Source: Undaria pinnatifida (Eukaryota; Sar; Phaeophyceae; Laminariales; Alariaceae). From it: a DNA stretch of 64,000 nt. Below are positions 37,065 through 48,639 of this stretch, piece after piece (the stretch's first letter is position 1; every line of letters starts with the position of its first letter). A program made the translations under genes and the position numbers. The notes under the pieces are model-generated. The model was not told the origin of the DNA. It did not search any database and saw only the letters and a program-made list of their open reading frames with translations. The stretch spans positions 8,986,330 through 9,050,329 of the forward strand of contig JABAKD010000009.1 in the NCBI GenBank assembly GCA_012845835.1. The letters are read 5' to 3'.

Positions 37065-37505
37065 GGGATTTACACTTTCGTACGATTCTCCAACTTCCGG
37101 GGGAGAGCGCGAGCCGTCCCCGGGAGAGGCTTTTCACGCCCCCCGCTCGCGGAGTTGGGACTCGTCGGCCGTTGTGTCGCCGGGGACACCGAGGCGGCTG
37201 ATGCGTGGGGCGGGCGAAACACGGGCGTGCGGTCGCTAGGGGTCGGGTGGCGAGCGGTAGAGCGGAGAGTTGCAAGTATACTGCTTTGAGAGTAGGGCGA
37301 ATTGCCCCGCTTGCACGGGAGCGTTCACACGTAATATTAGTTGGGCATATAAGAGTCACCCGTACAAAAAGTCCTCATCGTACTCGTGCTGTACACGATG
37401 TGACGGGAATACCACTTCTTTACGGTTCTCCACCACGACGGGGAGAGAGCGAACCGTCCCCGGGAGGGCGTTTCCCCACACTACACTCGAGCTGCGGACA
37501 AGAAC
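37065..37505. repeat. Direct duplication, ~95 bp
   Basis: 37075-37165 and 37415-37505 share GATTCTCCA/GGTTCTCCA, GGGGGAGAGCG, CCGTCCCCGGGAG and CTCG-rich ends. The remaining sequence to 38266 has no recognised gene. Confidence 0.6.
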
Positions 37506-38266
37506 ATAGTCTGCACTGCACCAGGTACATCGGATTTGCCCACAGGCAGTCAGATGTGGGATGCTTGGATTTCGTTCTTGCGCCACTCCACTACGCACTT
37601 CCCGGAGGGGAACCTTGTACCTGGTACACGGTATTGTACGGACTCCCACCGACGACGTAGCGTCACATGTTGCCTTTGCCATATACCATATACGGACTGA
37701 GTACTGTAGGTAATAGTTTTCGTCGGGTGACATACTATTGCCGGGTCAGCATTCCTCACGCATCGACCAGAACAGTGCTGATAAAAGGCATGCCAGGTGT
37801 GTTCATCAATGCCGTGAGCACAGCGAGAAGAGCCTGGTCGGTTGCCGCAGTCACGCAATAATTGAATCAACTTCTTGAACACGATTTTTGACGGACCGGT
37901 ACAAAACGTTGTTTAACAGTTGCAGCGTTTTTACAGCTAAAATACGGCGCCTGCTCTTCACCTATTTCCCTCCAGTTTTTGCACACGCTTTAGCGTCGCT
38001 TTCGGAAATGGTCCTGGTTCCCACATCGTAAGGGGCCACGCTCCAATCTCTCGCCTCCCGCGTCCTATTTCGCTGAGTTTTGGTTTGTTCTTCGTGCACG
38101 TCAAAGAATGCAAGGAGTTGCATGTTATAGGAGGCGGTTACAATGAAAGAAATCGGGGCTACAACGCGGAGGATATACTCAGAGACGCGGAGCTGTCTCG
38201 TTGATCGGTGATGTGACTCGCACAAGGCAGTAAAAGCGAAGGTTTCTCACCACTCACCGCCACGCC

Positions 38267-41200
38267 ATGTCGCCCGCTAGCAGATCTTACAGGTTGATCC
38301 GATATCTAGCGGCATTGACAATCGTAAGCTATTCCCTTCCTCACGCTTCAGCGAGCGATGCGCCTGGCAAATTGCCACAGCTGCATAAGCAGCAGCAGGA
38401 GCAGGAGCAGGAGCAGCAGGAGCACTCGTCGGCACAACGAATACCCCTTGCCCTAGAAGAGGATGTTGATGTGGCTGTCCTTCTGGGCCCGGAGTCATTT
38501 ACTGAACTAGGTGCCAACCCGCTGCAGGATCCCAATGCGACGGAGGATTCTAAAGGCGCCCTGGATGACCTGATCGCCGAGTTGGAGGAGCAGGTCAGTG
38601 TTCCTCCAAAGGTTCCATCATGTTTCGCCGCACAACGTCGCACAAGGTGTGCTATTCATTGTTTCCCGCATACCAGATACCAGGTACATTTCATACATGC
38701 CTCGATGCATGCAAACATGGAAACACCTCGCACCTGGTATGCGATACACACGGCACATCATCTGGGAACCTGACGCTCCCTACGCCCGTATGCAATATGT
38801 CCCGAAGACCGCTTCAGATACACGCGAGAGGTACAAGCATAGCATGCACGTCGATTATTTTTGACTTTTTTGTGAAACACCATGCGCGACCGACCCATGG
38901 GCGATCCACGGACAGCAGTACTTGTACAAATACAAACAACGCAGCTCCCAATCAAAACTCACTCATATACGAAGTAGTATATTACGAGTACCAACAACGC
39001 AGCTTGCAAAGATTAGTATTGACCTGAAATTCGTCAAACTCACGGCTGACGTCCTTGAAAATTAGTTATAAAATATAAACAACGCAGCTTGCAAAGATGA
39101 GTATTGACCTGAAATTCGTCAAACTCACGGCTGACGTCCTTGAAAATTAGTTATAAAAAACATGGGAACTCACGGCTGACGTCCTTGAAATATTTTTATA
39201 AAATACATGGGCGACCCATGGCCAGAACTACGTCCCCATGGATGACCCATGGGCCAGGCCAGTACTACTCTATTGATGGAAAATCCATGGGAGGCCCATG
39301 GGCGATCCATGAACCAGCGCTCCACCCATGGGAGACTGGGAGACCCATCGGCGGACCGATGAGTCGGCCCCCCAAACCTATGGGAGCCCCCCGGCCAACC
39401 CAGCCACCACTCCAGCCCATGAGAGGCCAATCGTCGACCCGTGGGCCAGCACTCTAAACCCATGGGTGACCCTCGTGCGACGTGGGGCCCATGGGTTGGG
39501 AATGCAGGTCCATGGGTCGCTCTTGGATTAACAGCACGGTCCATGAATCAGTCGCCCACGAGTCCCCCACGGGTTTGGAGTTTGGAGTGCTGGCCCATGG
39601 GTCGGTCTCCCATGGTTTTCCACATAGTTAGTGCTGGCCCATGAGTCACCATGGGGTCGAAGTTCTGGCCATGGCGTCGCCAATGGGTTACAACCCGCCG
39701 GTCGCCGGTGGCGTATCAGGTTATCCTCGAGCCTGGTATAGGTCAGTTTCGTGAGTTCGAGCCCCGCCGAGTGCATACTCGTATAAACTCGTTGGTACTT
39801 TTTTGTTGTGCACAAGTTGACTTGCGGAAAGCGCGAGAGCGTGAGTTAGCAACACTCGATGAAAAATCGACGAGCAGTGGGATTACTGAACCCTATGCGC
39901 GATAAAAATTGAAGGCAAGAACCGGGGGGGAGAAGGGATGACACCTGTGACCACGGCTAGTCCAGAAATTGGAAAGTAAAAGTGTGTGAAAAAAAAAAAA
40001 AAAAAGTGCTGGTCCATTGGCCCCCCATGGGACTCCAATGGGCCCCCCATGGGTTTTTCATGGGTCCCCCATGGGCCTTTCATGGGCCTCCCATGGGTTT
40101 CCTATGAGTCTCCCATTGGTTTCCCATGGGTGAGTCCGCGTCCACGATGGAGAAGTAGGTGAAAAACGTCCCTATTAATAGTAGTGGTTGTAAAGTAAAT
40201 CGAGAGTGTATAACGCCTTCCAGGTCCGATAGGAATAATGCCTGCGACATAAATTGGAAATATTTTTTTTCCATCACTATGAAAGTATGCCCACCACGAA
40301 TTTCCGGGACAATTCTTGGCGGAAATTTCCGGCAACATTCTTGCATAACTGCTGTGACAGCAGAAATCAATGCGCCTTCTTTGTAGATCGGGATGTTGTG
40401 TCCTAAAAAGCAGGGGACAGACGGCATTCATCTTGTGTGGGCAATCCTCGAGATGCATTGGAGTAGTGCCACCGTGTGCGCACGCACGTGCGCGCCCCCT
40501 CACAGAACTTCACCCGTGCTGCTGTCCGGGAGCCTTTCACACGTGGTTGCCATCTGCCGCTAGGACGCGGCTGCGCACGATTGTAACGGAAAGCGCGAGA
40601 CACATAGACTACATGATAAAACAAATGAGGGCGTGTAGCGACACACACAAAGACATGAGCACGGATGTGTATGGCGACAAACGCGAAGAAGACACAGCAG
40701 CTGCAGCTGTAGTAGTGGTAGCCCACTACAGCACAGCCGAGAGAGGGCCCTCCCGGCCTAGCTATGGTGGCGCAGCCGCATCTACCTCGTGTCCGTGCCC
40801 TACAGGGCTGGGTGGCGACTGATGTGGAGCGTTTGTTTGAAGGGGGAGGTGATATCGTTGTGTGGGGCGGGTGGGGTGTGTGAGGCAATCAATGAAAACT
40901 GGCTTGCTGCTTGCAGGATTAAGGATCAACTTCAACCAAAGAGCCCCCCTCGCAGGATTTATAACCCCCTGTATTGCGGGTTGGGATCGTTCGGGTGTAA
41001 TTCAACGTCGTGGGCTCAAGTCTCACCGAGTGCATACTCGTGCTCGTAGGGACTTTTTCTTGTGTAAAACTCGACGAGCGGAGAGCGTGAGAGTGTGAGT
41101 TTGCAAAATTCGATGAAAATCGACGAGCATAATAAGCTGAAAAGTGGGAATGCTGAACCCTAAGCGCGGTAAATTTTTTTTTTCAAGCACGTACCGGGGG

Positions 41201-44200
41201 GGAAGAAAGGAAGACACCTGTGACCACAGCTTTGTCCGGAAAGTCTCCGAGGGTAAAACCTGTTGCGATTTTGAGCTGGAGAGTAAAATAATAATTTCAA
41301 AAGGAAAGAAAAAAAAAACGTGCTGGCCTATGGGTCACCCACGGGTTAATAGTTCTTGCCATGGGTTAAGATTGGTGGCCCATGATCGCCGACGGAATTT
41401 TCGTACTGGCCCGGTATTGATTGACCATTGGTCGCGCATGGGCCGCTCGTGGGTCTTCTATGAGTTAAAATGCTGACCCATGGGTTGCCCATGTAGTTAT
41501 AGTACTGCTGTCGGCGTCCCCATCGGTCTATTAATATTGGGTTAACCTCTCACCAGGTACCTACTAAGGTTGATTTCGCTGGTTCGAGCACCCGCGAGTG
41601 GACACTCATACATACTCGCAGGGACTTCCTCTTGTGCAAAAAAGTACACGCGGAAAGCGCGAGAGCGTGCGTTAGCAAAAAATCGATAAAAGTCGACGAG
41701 CATTGGGAATGCTGAACCCTCTGCGCGATAAAAATGAAGGCATGTACCGGGGGGAACGGACACATGGGTTTTGAATGCAGGTCCATGGGTCTTGGCCCGT
41801 GGGTCGCTCGTGGGTCGCCTGTGGGTCTCGCATGGGTGTAGAGTGCTGGCCCATGGGTCACGCGTAGGTTTCTGCTTTCTACTTCTGGCCCATGTGTCCC
41901 CCATGGGCCTGCCATGGGTCATGGATCTCCCATTGGCCTGCCGTGGGTATCCCGTGGGTATTTTATTACACTTCCATGTGACACCCATGAAATGCCCATG
42001 AAAGGCGCGCCAAAGCACCGATGTAAGCACCCAGTACTGCGTATCATGTTATAGGAACACGCTTGCTCGCCATGCGTGTTATTTGCGGGTATCAAAGCTG
42101 CTGTAGTATCCCTGGTACCTGGTAAACGGTAAACGGTAAACGGTAGACCAGGATGTACTCGTACGACCTGGTAATATACGATTTTCTTTTGCGCAACGAC
42201 TGCTTCTACGAGCTGTACCGCTGTACTTAAGCAGGCAGGATGCAGCGTTGCGTCCAGTTTAGCGTAACAGTCCTGTACCGCAGCAATGGTACGTGCAGCC
42301 GAGCAACATCGGGCGTGTCCTTCGACGCTTACCATTGACTCCTGATGGAAGTCATTGAGGGCGAGGGGGTCCAGAGAGCCTAGGGTGGTATCGCGGGGTG
42401 CGCTTGTGTACTCGTGCCCTCGCTTATCGCACCTGTCTTGCAAACCTGAAACCCCTGCTGACGCCCACCCACGTTTTTGAGTACAAGCTACTCGAAATTA
42501 TTATTAATATCAGTAGGATAAAAAAAAAAAAAATGCAGTACGTACGAAAAGGGTTATTTCCTGGTCCCTTCCAAGTCACTAATCGCCGAAGGCTCCTCGC
42601 CAAAAGTTACAGCGACAAACCCAACCCCCTTCGCTCAATTCACTCTGCACCCACTTTTTGCAACTGTCTCGCGCGCCCCCAGCTCCGCGTGGACGAGCTT
42701 ACGCCACCCGCCACGGCGATGACCTTGCAGCGTCTGGGAGAGGCTCTGGCGCTTCGGGGGGAGCATGGACGCTCTGCCGACGCCTTCGCTCGCGCTGTTA
42801 CCGCGAACAAGGCGCTTTTCGGGGCCGTGAGCGCGCAGACCGTGGATAGCTTGACAGGCCTTGGACTGGCCTTGCTGGAACAGGTGTGAGCTTACCTGGC
42901 GTAAACTGTGATTGAAGTGTGAAGTGAAAGGTGAATTATAGGGCTGGATACTGGTGGCTCCAGGCAGGGCGACGATTTCTGGCTATTTCTGTTGTACCTG
43001 GAGACGTTTTCGCAGGACGTGTGCGTATGTCGTCAACGTGCTGGCATCCTGGCAGCTCCCTCGTGCAGGAGATCTGTGTCTCTCGCAGCTTCCGACACTG
43101 AGTGCGTATCTAAATCGATTTTGGACCGATCTCAGAGCTGATGTACCTTATAATCCACATGTTAATTATGGAAACGTGTTGCAAGGTGTCAGAGATAAGT
43201 ACTCTGTGATCTATTTTATCGATGGTCAGGAGCAAGGACCTTCTCAGTGTTTTTGCGTTATCCAATAAATGTGCACCATAAGCACTCTTCCCATAGTCAG
43301 CGCTGACTATGGGGCAGTGGTTATGGTGCATATTCAGCGCAAGGTTAGGGGTGTGTGTAGCGGGTTTATGTAATCCGGGGATGCCCGGTCGGGTACTACC
43401 CGAGTATGATCAAACCGACCAGGTTCGGTACCTAGGTACTCCGGATACTCCAGAGCGTATACCCTACCTGGTACGAAGCGTACCCGAGTATGATCAAACC
43501 AACCAGGTTCGGTACCTGGGTACTCCGGATACTCCAGAGCGTATACCCTACCTGGTACGAAGCAAACCCTTGAAACGTACCTGGCACGCTGCAATCGATA
43601 GTATTTTTCGTGTTCCACCGCTTCGCTTGAAAATTGTCACCATTTTTTCGGATGCCTCCCTCAAAAAATATCATGTCACTGCACTGAACTGCCAGGAGCG
43701 TTTTCCTACGGCGGCGGCGGCTCTCGGGAGAGCCCTGTCAGCTCGCATGCTGAACCCTTTGGAGAGGGTGGTGACGCCCACCTTAGGTCTCACGAAAAAT
43801 CTCGACGGTCTGGCGAGGGCGCTGGCAAACCAGCCCCTCGCCGAGGAAGGACAAGAGGAGGAGGAGAAGGAGGAGTTCAAGGGTGCCCTGATGGCGGTGG
43901 ACCACATCAACCGCGTCGCGTGGCATTACTTTGTGCATAACTGGCCGTACGACGGGGAGACGGTCATGCTGGAGGTTTGTGCTTACGCGCGTGCGTTTGC
44001 GGGCGTGCGGGTCGTGCGGGCGTGCGTCTTGACTGATGAATGTTTGGGTGTTTTTGGCGGTTTGGCTGTTTGGCTGTTTGGCTGTTTTGTCTACTTTTCT
44101 GTTGTCGGCAGTTTTGTTATTCGTCTGTTTCATTGTTTGGCTGTTTGGATGTTAACGCTGTTTGGCTGCTTGGGTAGTTGGCTGTTACACTCTGACCGTT

Positions 44201-47200
44201 TTAGGATACGGGGCTGATTGGGTGTTTGATTGTGGGACTGTTTGGGTTTTTGGAGGTTTTCGCACGGCGGTAGAGTGAGCCGCACACCGGCCGGCTCTGC
44301 CGCCTCGTCGGGGATTGGGTTTCCACAGAACACGGTTGGCCTTTTTCGATGCCAGCCGGCAAGGGGTACGTGACTGTTTGTGGGGGGGTGACATGGTACC
44401 GGGTACGGTAAATACCCGGGTACGATATACCCAAGGGAGTATCAGCGAAACGCGCATTTTAAGGTACTGAGGCGACGAAAACCCGTCCCGAAAAAACGGC
44501 CAACGCAACCACAACAATCGCACATCCTTACATACCCCCCCCCCCCCCCCCCGCGGGCTTGGGTGCTCGGGGTCGCCCTCCTGCCTGTTACATTCCCCGC
44601 TTGTACCAGGCCCTCGATTCAATCCAAAAAGAGGGGACCCGACTCGGGCCCTCCCGACCACGGGACCTAGTCATCTCCGCCTACCTGTTCAACCTCGGCT
44701 TTCTGCGGCTGTCGATCCTAGGGGATTACGGATCCGCCGCAGAGGTACTCCTGGAAGCGCAAGAGCTCAGGGCTCCCCTGCTGGGAGACTTGCACACTCT
44801 GACGGTGGAGGCGGTGGTGAGCCGGGGGTGGGCGCTGATGCTCACTGGGGAGACGCAGTTGGCGGTCGAAGAGCTCACCAGGTGAGCGCAGTCACGGGAG
44901 GGGGGGGGGGGAGGGGGGATGTTCATATATCGTGCATGGCCGTTTTCGTAAGGGGACCAGAGGTGTACTCATTTCATGGATAGTCGTATGAAAATTTTCC
45001 CTTGCGTAAGGGGAGGGGGGTGCGGGGAGGTAGGATATAATATACTGCGGAGCGTTTTACGCTCGCGGGGGGGGGTGAGGGGGGTGAGTTGGGGGGGAGG
45101 GGGGAAACTGTTGGGGGTTTGGTGGCGTAATGCTGGCCGGGTAGAGAGCTATACCAACTTGTGCCTGAAACCATCTGTTATTGTAGACTATACATCTTGG
45201 GCTGACAGGTTTGCTGTTGTTTTTTTCGCCGGGAGCGCGATTGATGCCCCGCTGGGCTCAGTTTTGCTTTCTGGTCCAGAGGGGGGAGGTTGAGGCGGGA
45301 TCACTGGGGGCCATCCCCGTCGTCGTACCCATAAAAAGCCAAAGCTACAGTAGTGCTTGCACCCCGTTCTCCTTGGTACGAGGAAGGCTTATGACACCAT
45401 CCCGGGTGGCTGGGGTACGAGATGTGTCGGGACTGCACTGCTATTTAATAGGGTATGTACAACACACGCGCAGCATGATAAAACGTGGTGCATGTTGCGC
45501 ATTGTCTTGGTTTCTCGACGTGCGTTTGATCGCTCTTTCGCTCTCTCGCTCGCTCACCCGTTCTCCCCGTGTGTTCTCAGTACGGCGGAAGGCCTTCTCG
45601 CCGTTGGGGGGCGGGCGGCGACGGCCGAAAGATTGCTTCGGCAGGCGCTGCAGGGGAGCAGCGACCCGCTCGGGGTCGCCTCGTACTCGCACGTGTGCTA
45701 CACGCAGCACGTCAATATGCTGAGGGGTTGGGGCAAAGATGTGAGAGCTTTGGTGGCGCTGATGCAGTAGCAGTAGATCATTCAGTATCTTGGCGCTTCG
45801 GGTAGAGTAGAGACAGTAAATTGATGTCTCGCAGCACAGACGTCGACGCTGCCTGCGCGGGTGTTTTTTTTTACGGCGTATCCAGGTAACCCGCCGTACA
45901 ATACAGTACGAAACCCGACTGTTGTACCTGAGTTGTAAAACAAAAAGTTCCGTGTGGACGTCTGACGCCACCCGTTTGCCATGACGCGATCGCTGAGTTG
46001 GGGTAACACTGTAGTAGTTGCTGGCGTATGACTGGTTGGAGTAAAAAGCCCTCGAGGTAGTGTTTGCCTCTGGCGCTATAACTCTTTTGGGGCTTCGGAG
46101 AAGAAAAAAATAATAAGAATGACGAATAAAACTGACGATTGCAACATCCTTTCACACGAAGCGACCCGGTGTCTGCTAGATTAGCTGATGGCGACACCTT
46201 TACTGTCGACCTCCAATGCAAGCATGTACCCGTTAGACACGCACGTAGGTTGCTTGCACTGCCGTGTGCTACATGCTCGCGCCATGAAAACAACCCGTTT
46301 GTTCTCTCTTGTTTTTGTCGCTATGCTGTAGTCAAGATATGATCAAGTCCCAAAAAGGGTTATAACTAGAGCTGTGAGTCGGCATGACTGAAGTCGCCAA
46401 CTAGTTACTACCCGGGCTAGTAGTTAGTCGTTTTACGGAGGTGCCGACTATCCTACTTATTGGGTTTCCGTACTGTTAGGAAGGACTGTTTAATGCGGAG
46501 TGCGTTTTTTCCTTTGTTGGGAGGGCCCGTAGGGGTTGCAGTTGTTAGTCCAAAGGTTTGTAAGTGGTTGAGCTCTTCGCAAATGTGTTACTATCAACAG
46601 CGCATAGAAACTCTGGTCGGGTTTGCGCGAACGAAGAATGCCTTGGTCGGAGTCATGTTTCGGGTGATAGTTGATGTTGAGCTTGAGCTCCTTCCTCGTG
46701 TTATGAGGCTCGGAAAATTCTTAGAAACATCTGCTGTCACCCTCTAGCGTGGGATGGCTCGGTGTGGAGGATGTCTTGCAGCGCTACAGCGGTCTAAACT
46801 GTTAACCTTATTCAGCACTACAACCTCATCTGGGGGCGACTGAAAAACTTGGAATTGAAGTAGGATGGAACTTTACGTCGGGAAAGCGTCAAGTGGCCGT
46901 TTTGTTTGTTTGTTTGTTTCTTTGTGTTTGTTTTTTTTGCGTAGTTCCTTCTACCTGCAATTGGTCCCACCGCTCCCCATCCGCCCGTTCTTCCCCCCCC
47001 CCACCGTCCGTTCGTCCGTCCGAACAATAATTCCACGAAAAAACACAAAACATATCGTATTGTATCCACAGGGAGTGAAGAAGGCAGAAAAGTTTGTCTC
47101 AACTCAGACGGAACTTTCTCGGGACTCCATGCTTTCCAGCAAAAATCGAAGCGTTGTTCGTGCGCGCAAAGCTCTTGGGCAGGCGTTAATGGCTCAAGTT

Positions 47201-48639
47201 GAGGTAAGCGATGGTGCTAGAAAGAGATATGTTCCATGCTCACTAGGTTGTGGGTTGGCCGGCCGGGCGGGGTAAATCAAGGCACTCGTGATGGAAGAAG
47301 GCGTAGGGTAGCCGTAGAACATTGAGTATGCGTATGGGGTGAGTTGGTCGCGCCTGCCTGGGACATGGTTACATGTCCCAAGAAATATGCCTGTTGTCTT
47401 TACGTACTCCTAGACAGTTGCTGTCAACCCTCTCGTACACGTGGCGTACTCAACGAAATCTGTCGATTGACGGCACACTAGCTTCTTGATGTACAGCGGT
47501 CAAGGACGCGTCCGTCAAGGCACTCACCACGCTAAATCTAGATGATACGTGGTAAGTCTCAAGAAATTGTACTCAGTCAAGAAAAGCCGTCAAGCAACAC
47601 CGTAAAAAAAAACTGCCAAGGACACCGCCACATCAAAAGTAGTATAGTATGTCGAACGAAGCTGTGACGAGCACATCAAAAGTAGTATAGTATATCGAAC
47701 GAAGCTGTGGCAAGCAAAATCTAGACCGTCAGGCGACATCTTTGGCTCCCGGGGGGGGGGGCGGGGGGGGATGAAAATGCGTGGTCTGGACAATGCAAGT
47801 ACCTGAGGTGACAACACAGAGCACCCGTTCGTTACTGGTGGTGGAGGCGGAGGCAGGCGGTGAAAGCAGTCGTCCTGCCCGAAGCTGTTGAGTCGAAGAA
47901 TCATCGCCGGTTATCTTTGTTAGCCGCCACCATTGCCCTCCTTCTCTACCCTCTGCAGCCCTGGCTTCCTCGTGTGGCCAATGCTGTGATCATCGTTCAT
48001 TACGGTCATTTTGTTTGGTCAGTTTTTTTGGTCAGTTTTTTATTTCCCTCTTGAGTTCCAAAAACGGGCGCCGTCCCCTCAGACAGCAGCAACCGTGCCG
48101 CCTTTGACCCCCCTGGAACTGCACCAGTGTGGAGACAAACTACTGTACTTACAGTCGGTGTGGCATCAACATGATTAGGTGTGGGATAGTTTGTGCAATG
48201 TAATCAGCGTGGGATAACTTGCGATATCATTAGAATACTGTAGTTCGGGATACTCTGTGAAATAGAATCAGTGTGGGATCATTTGTGCAATAGGATGTAG
48301 GTGTGGGATTGTGTGACCACGGACTCTAAGATTTTTGACAAAGAGTTCATGTGAAACAACACCACCAACAACAACATTTGTGCAATAGCATTAGACTGCT
48401 AATAGTGTGGGATACCCTGTGCAATAATATCAGTGTGGAATCTTTTGTGCAATAGAATGTAGGTGTGGGATAATTATTGCGATCCTTGAAATATTTAACG
48501 GCCCCCGGCTCCGCCCTTCGCTTGCCTTCCCACTTATTCCCGCGTGATTTAGGGGAAAGCTGATAAAGAGGGGCTCCTGCAGCTCTCTCGCGCGGACAAA
48601 GACCAGCTGTGGGAAGAGGCGAAGGCGCTTACGAAGTGA
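38267..48639 (+). CDS. Secretory-signal TPR-repeat protein
   Basis: Seven exons in phase: 38267-38593, 42683-42883, 43696-43974, 44610-44881, 45581-45740, 47072-47203, 48553-48639 (stop); 485 residues. The start ATG sits in CCACGCCATGTCG and gives a basic then hydrophobic leader (RLIRYLAALTIVSYSL, then PHASASDA), a likely ER signal. A Gln/Glu-rich tract and an acidic segment follow. Exon 2 has a TPR pair of the kinesin-light-chain type (LQRLGEALALRGEHGRSADA). Exons 4 and 5 have more TPR-like helices (AYLFNLGFLRLSILGDYGSA and TAERLLRQALQGSSD). Exon 3 is acidic in its middle. The end is short and charged. TPRs mediate protein contacts; the partner is unknown. The leader lacks the ASAF-Phe motif of secondary-plastid targeting, so secretion or ER lumen is more likely. 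The donor at 45740 (GAT|GTGAGA) versus a stop at 45770 is the least certain junction. Confidence 0.72.
38965..39200 (+). repeat. Tandem 83 bp units of the CTTGCAAAG family
   Basis: Two full units (from about 38990 and 39073) with GCAGCTTGCAAAGAT, GACCTGAAATTCGTC and CACGGCTGACGTCCTTGAAA, then a third partial unit at about 39165. An inverse copy lies at 62855-62950. Confidence 0.85.
39205..39690. repeat. CCCATGGG-rich degenerate repeat block 1
   Basis: About 20 occurrences of CCCATGGG or one-mismatch variants at 15-40 bp spacing, commonly as GACCCATGGGCCAG or GGCCCATGGGTC. A second part lies at 40005-40135, where CCCATGGG alternates with GGTTTCCCAT. No protein frame is shared. Confidence 0.85.
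39715..39935 (+). mobile_element. SINE-like element 2, copy a
   Basis: Contains a B-box-like GTGAGTTCGAGCCCCG, GAGTGCATACTCGT, TTGTGCACAAGTTGACTTGC, GGAAAGCGCGAGAGCG, ATCGACGAGCAGTGGGA and ends ..GCGCGATAAAAATTGAAGGC. Copies b (40985-41215) and c (41550-41760) share all these blocks in the same order and orientation. Confidence 0.7.
40985..41215 (+). mobile_element. SINE-like element 2, copy b
   Basis: Carries GTGCATACTCGTGCTCG, AGAGCGTGAGAGTGTG, AAATCGACGAGCATAAT and TGCTGAACCCTAAGCGCGGT. The B-box region (GTGGGCTCAAGTCTC) is more decayed than in copies a and c. Confidence 0.7.
41325..41530. repeat. CCCATGGG-rich degenerate repeat block 2
   Basis: GGCCTATGGGTCACCCACGG-like units between SINE-like copies b and c. 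A further part (41761-42005) follows copy c with GGTCCATGGGTCTTGGC and CATGGGCCTGCCATGGGTC. Confidence 0.8.
41550..41760 (+). mobile_element. SINE-like element 2, copy c
   Basis: Carries CGCTGGTTCGAGCACCCGC, AAGCGCGAGAGCGTGCG, AAAGTCGACGAGCATTGGG and ..TGCGCGATAAAAATGAAGGC, followed directly by CCCATGGG-rich sequence. Confidence 0.7.
43272..43330. repeat. Long loop-less hairpin (~29 bp arms)
   Basis: The left arm starts TGCACCATAAGCACT and the right arm ends AGTGGTTATGGTGCA, meeting at GTCAGC|GCTGAC. One indel and a few mismatches interrupt about 29 bp arms. It lies in an intron of the TPR gene. Confidence 0.85.
43397..43564. repeat. 84 bp perfect-type tandem duplication
   Basis: Two units differing at about three positions, with CCCGAGTATGATCAAACC, CAGGTTCGGTACCT and GAGCGTATACCCTACCTGG. 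Directly upstream of the third TPR-gene exon. Confidence 0.9.
45000..45120. repeat. G-rich intronic tract
   Basis: Runs of up to 9 G separated by T/A between exons 4 and 5 of the TPR gene; a similar G run is at 44899-44916 and a C run at 44537-44552. Confidence 0.7.
47460..47740. repeat. Dispersed/tandem repeat CAAAAGTAGTATAGTAT
   Basis: Two 50 bp direct copies (about 47633 and 47673) of ACATCAAAAGTAGTATAGTA..CGAACGAAGCTGTG. Flanking GTCAAGCAA and CTAGACCGTCA..CGACATCTTTG blocks recur at 53340-53530. Confidence 0.7.
48160..48480. repeat. ~35 bp tandem repeat GTGTGGGATA..TTGTGCAATA
   Basis: About eight degenerate units with GTGTGGGAT and TTTGTGCAATAG/AATCA, in the last intron of the TPR gene, 70 bp before the terminal exon. 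Confidence 0.8.

Larger units (their letters stand above)
38594..42682 (+). other. First intron of the TPR gene, SINE and CCATGG rich
   Basis: A 4.1 kb intron (CAG|GTCAGT ... CCCCCAG) holding three SINE-like copies, tandem copies of the CTTGCAAAG dispersed repeat and two CCCATGGG-rich blocks. No additional exon is needed for phase, though one could be hidden. Confidence 0.6.

Noticed and set aside
36860..37201. Gln-rich ORF (HQHQQQPQQQQP) as a polyglutamine protein
   Set aside because: Coincides with CAG/CCG repeats of a duplicated non-coding segment; the rest of the frame has no protein character.
45741..45770. Stop at 45768-45770 as the end of the TPR gene
   Set aside because: A GTGAGA donor at 45741 joins in phase to exon 47072-47203 and then to a terminal exon with stop, so read-through to TAG is the less likely model.
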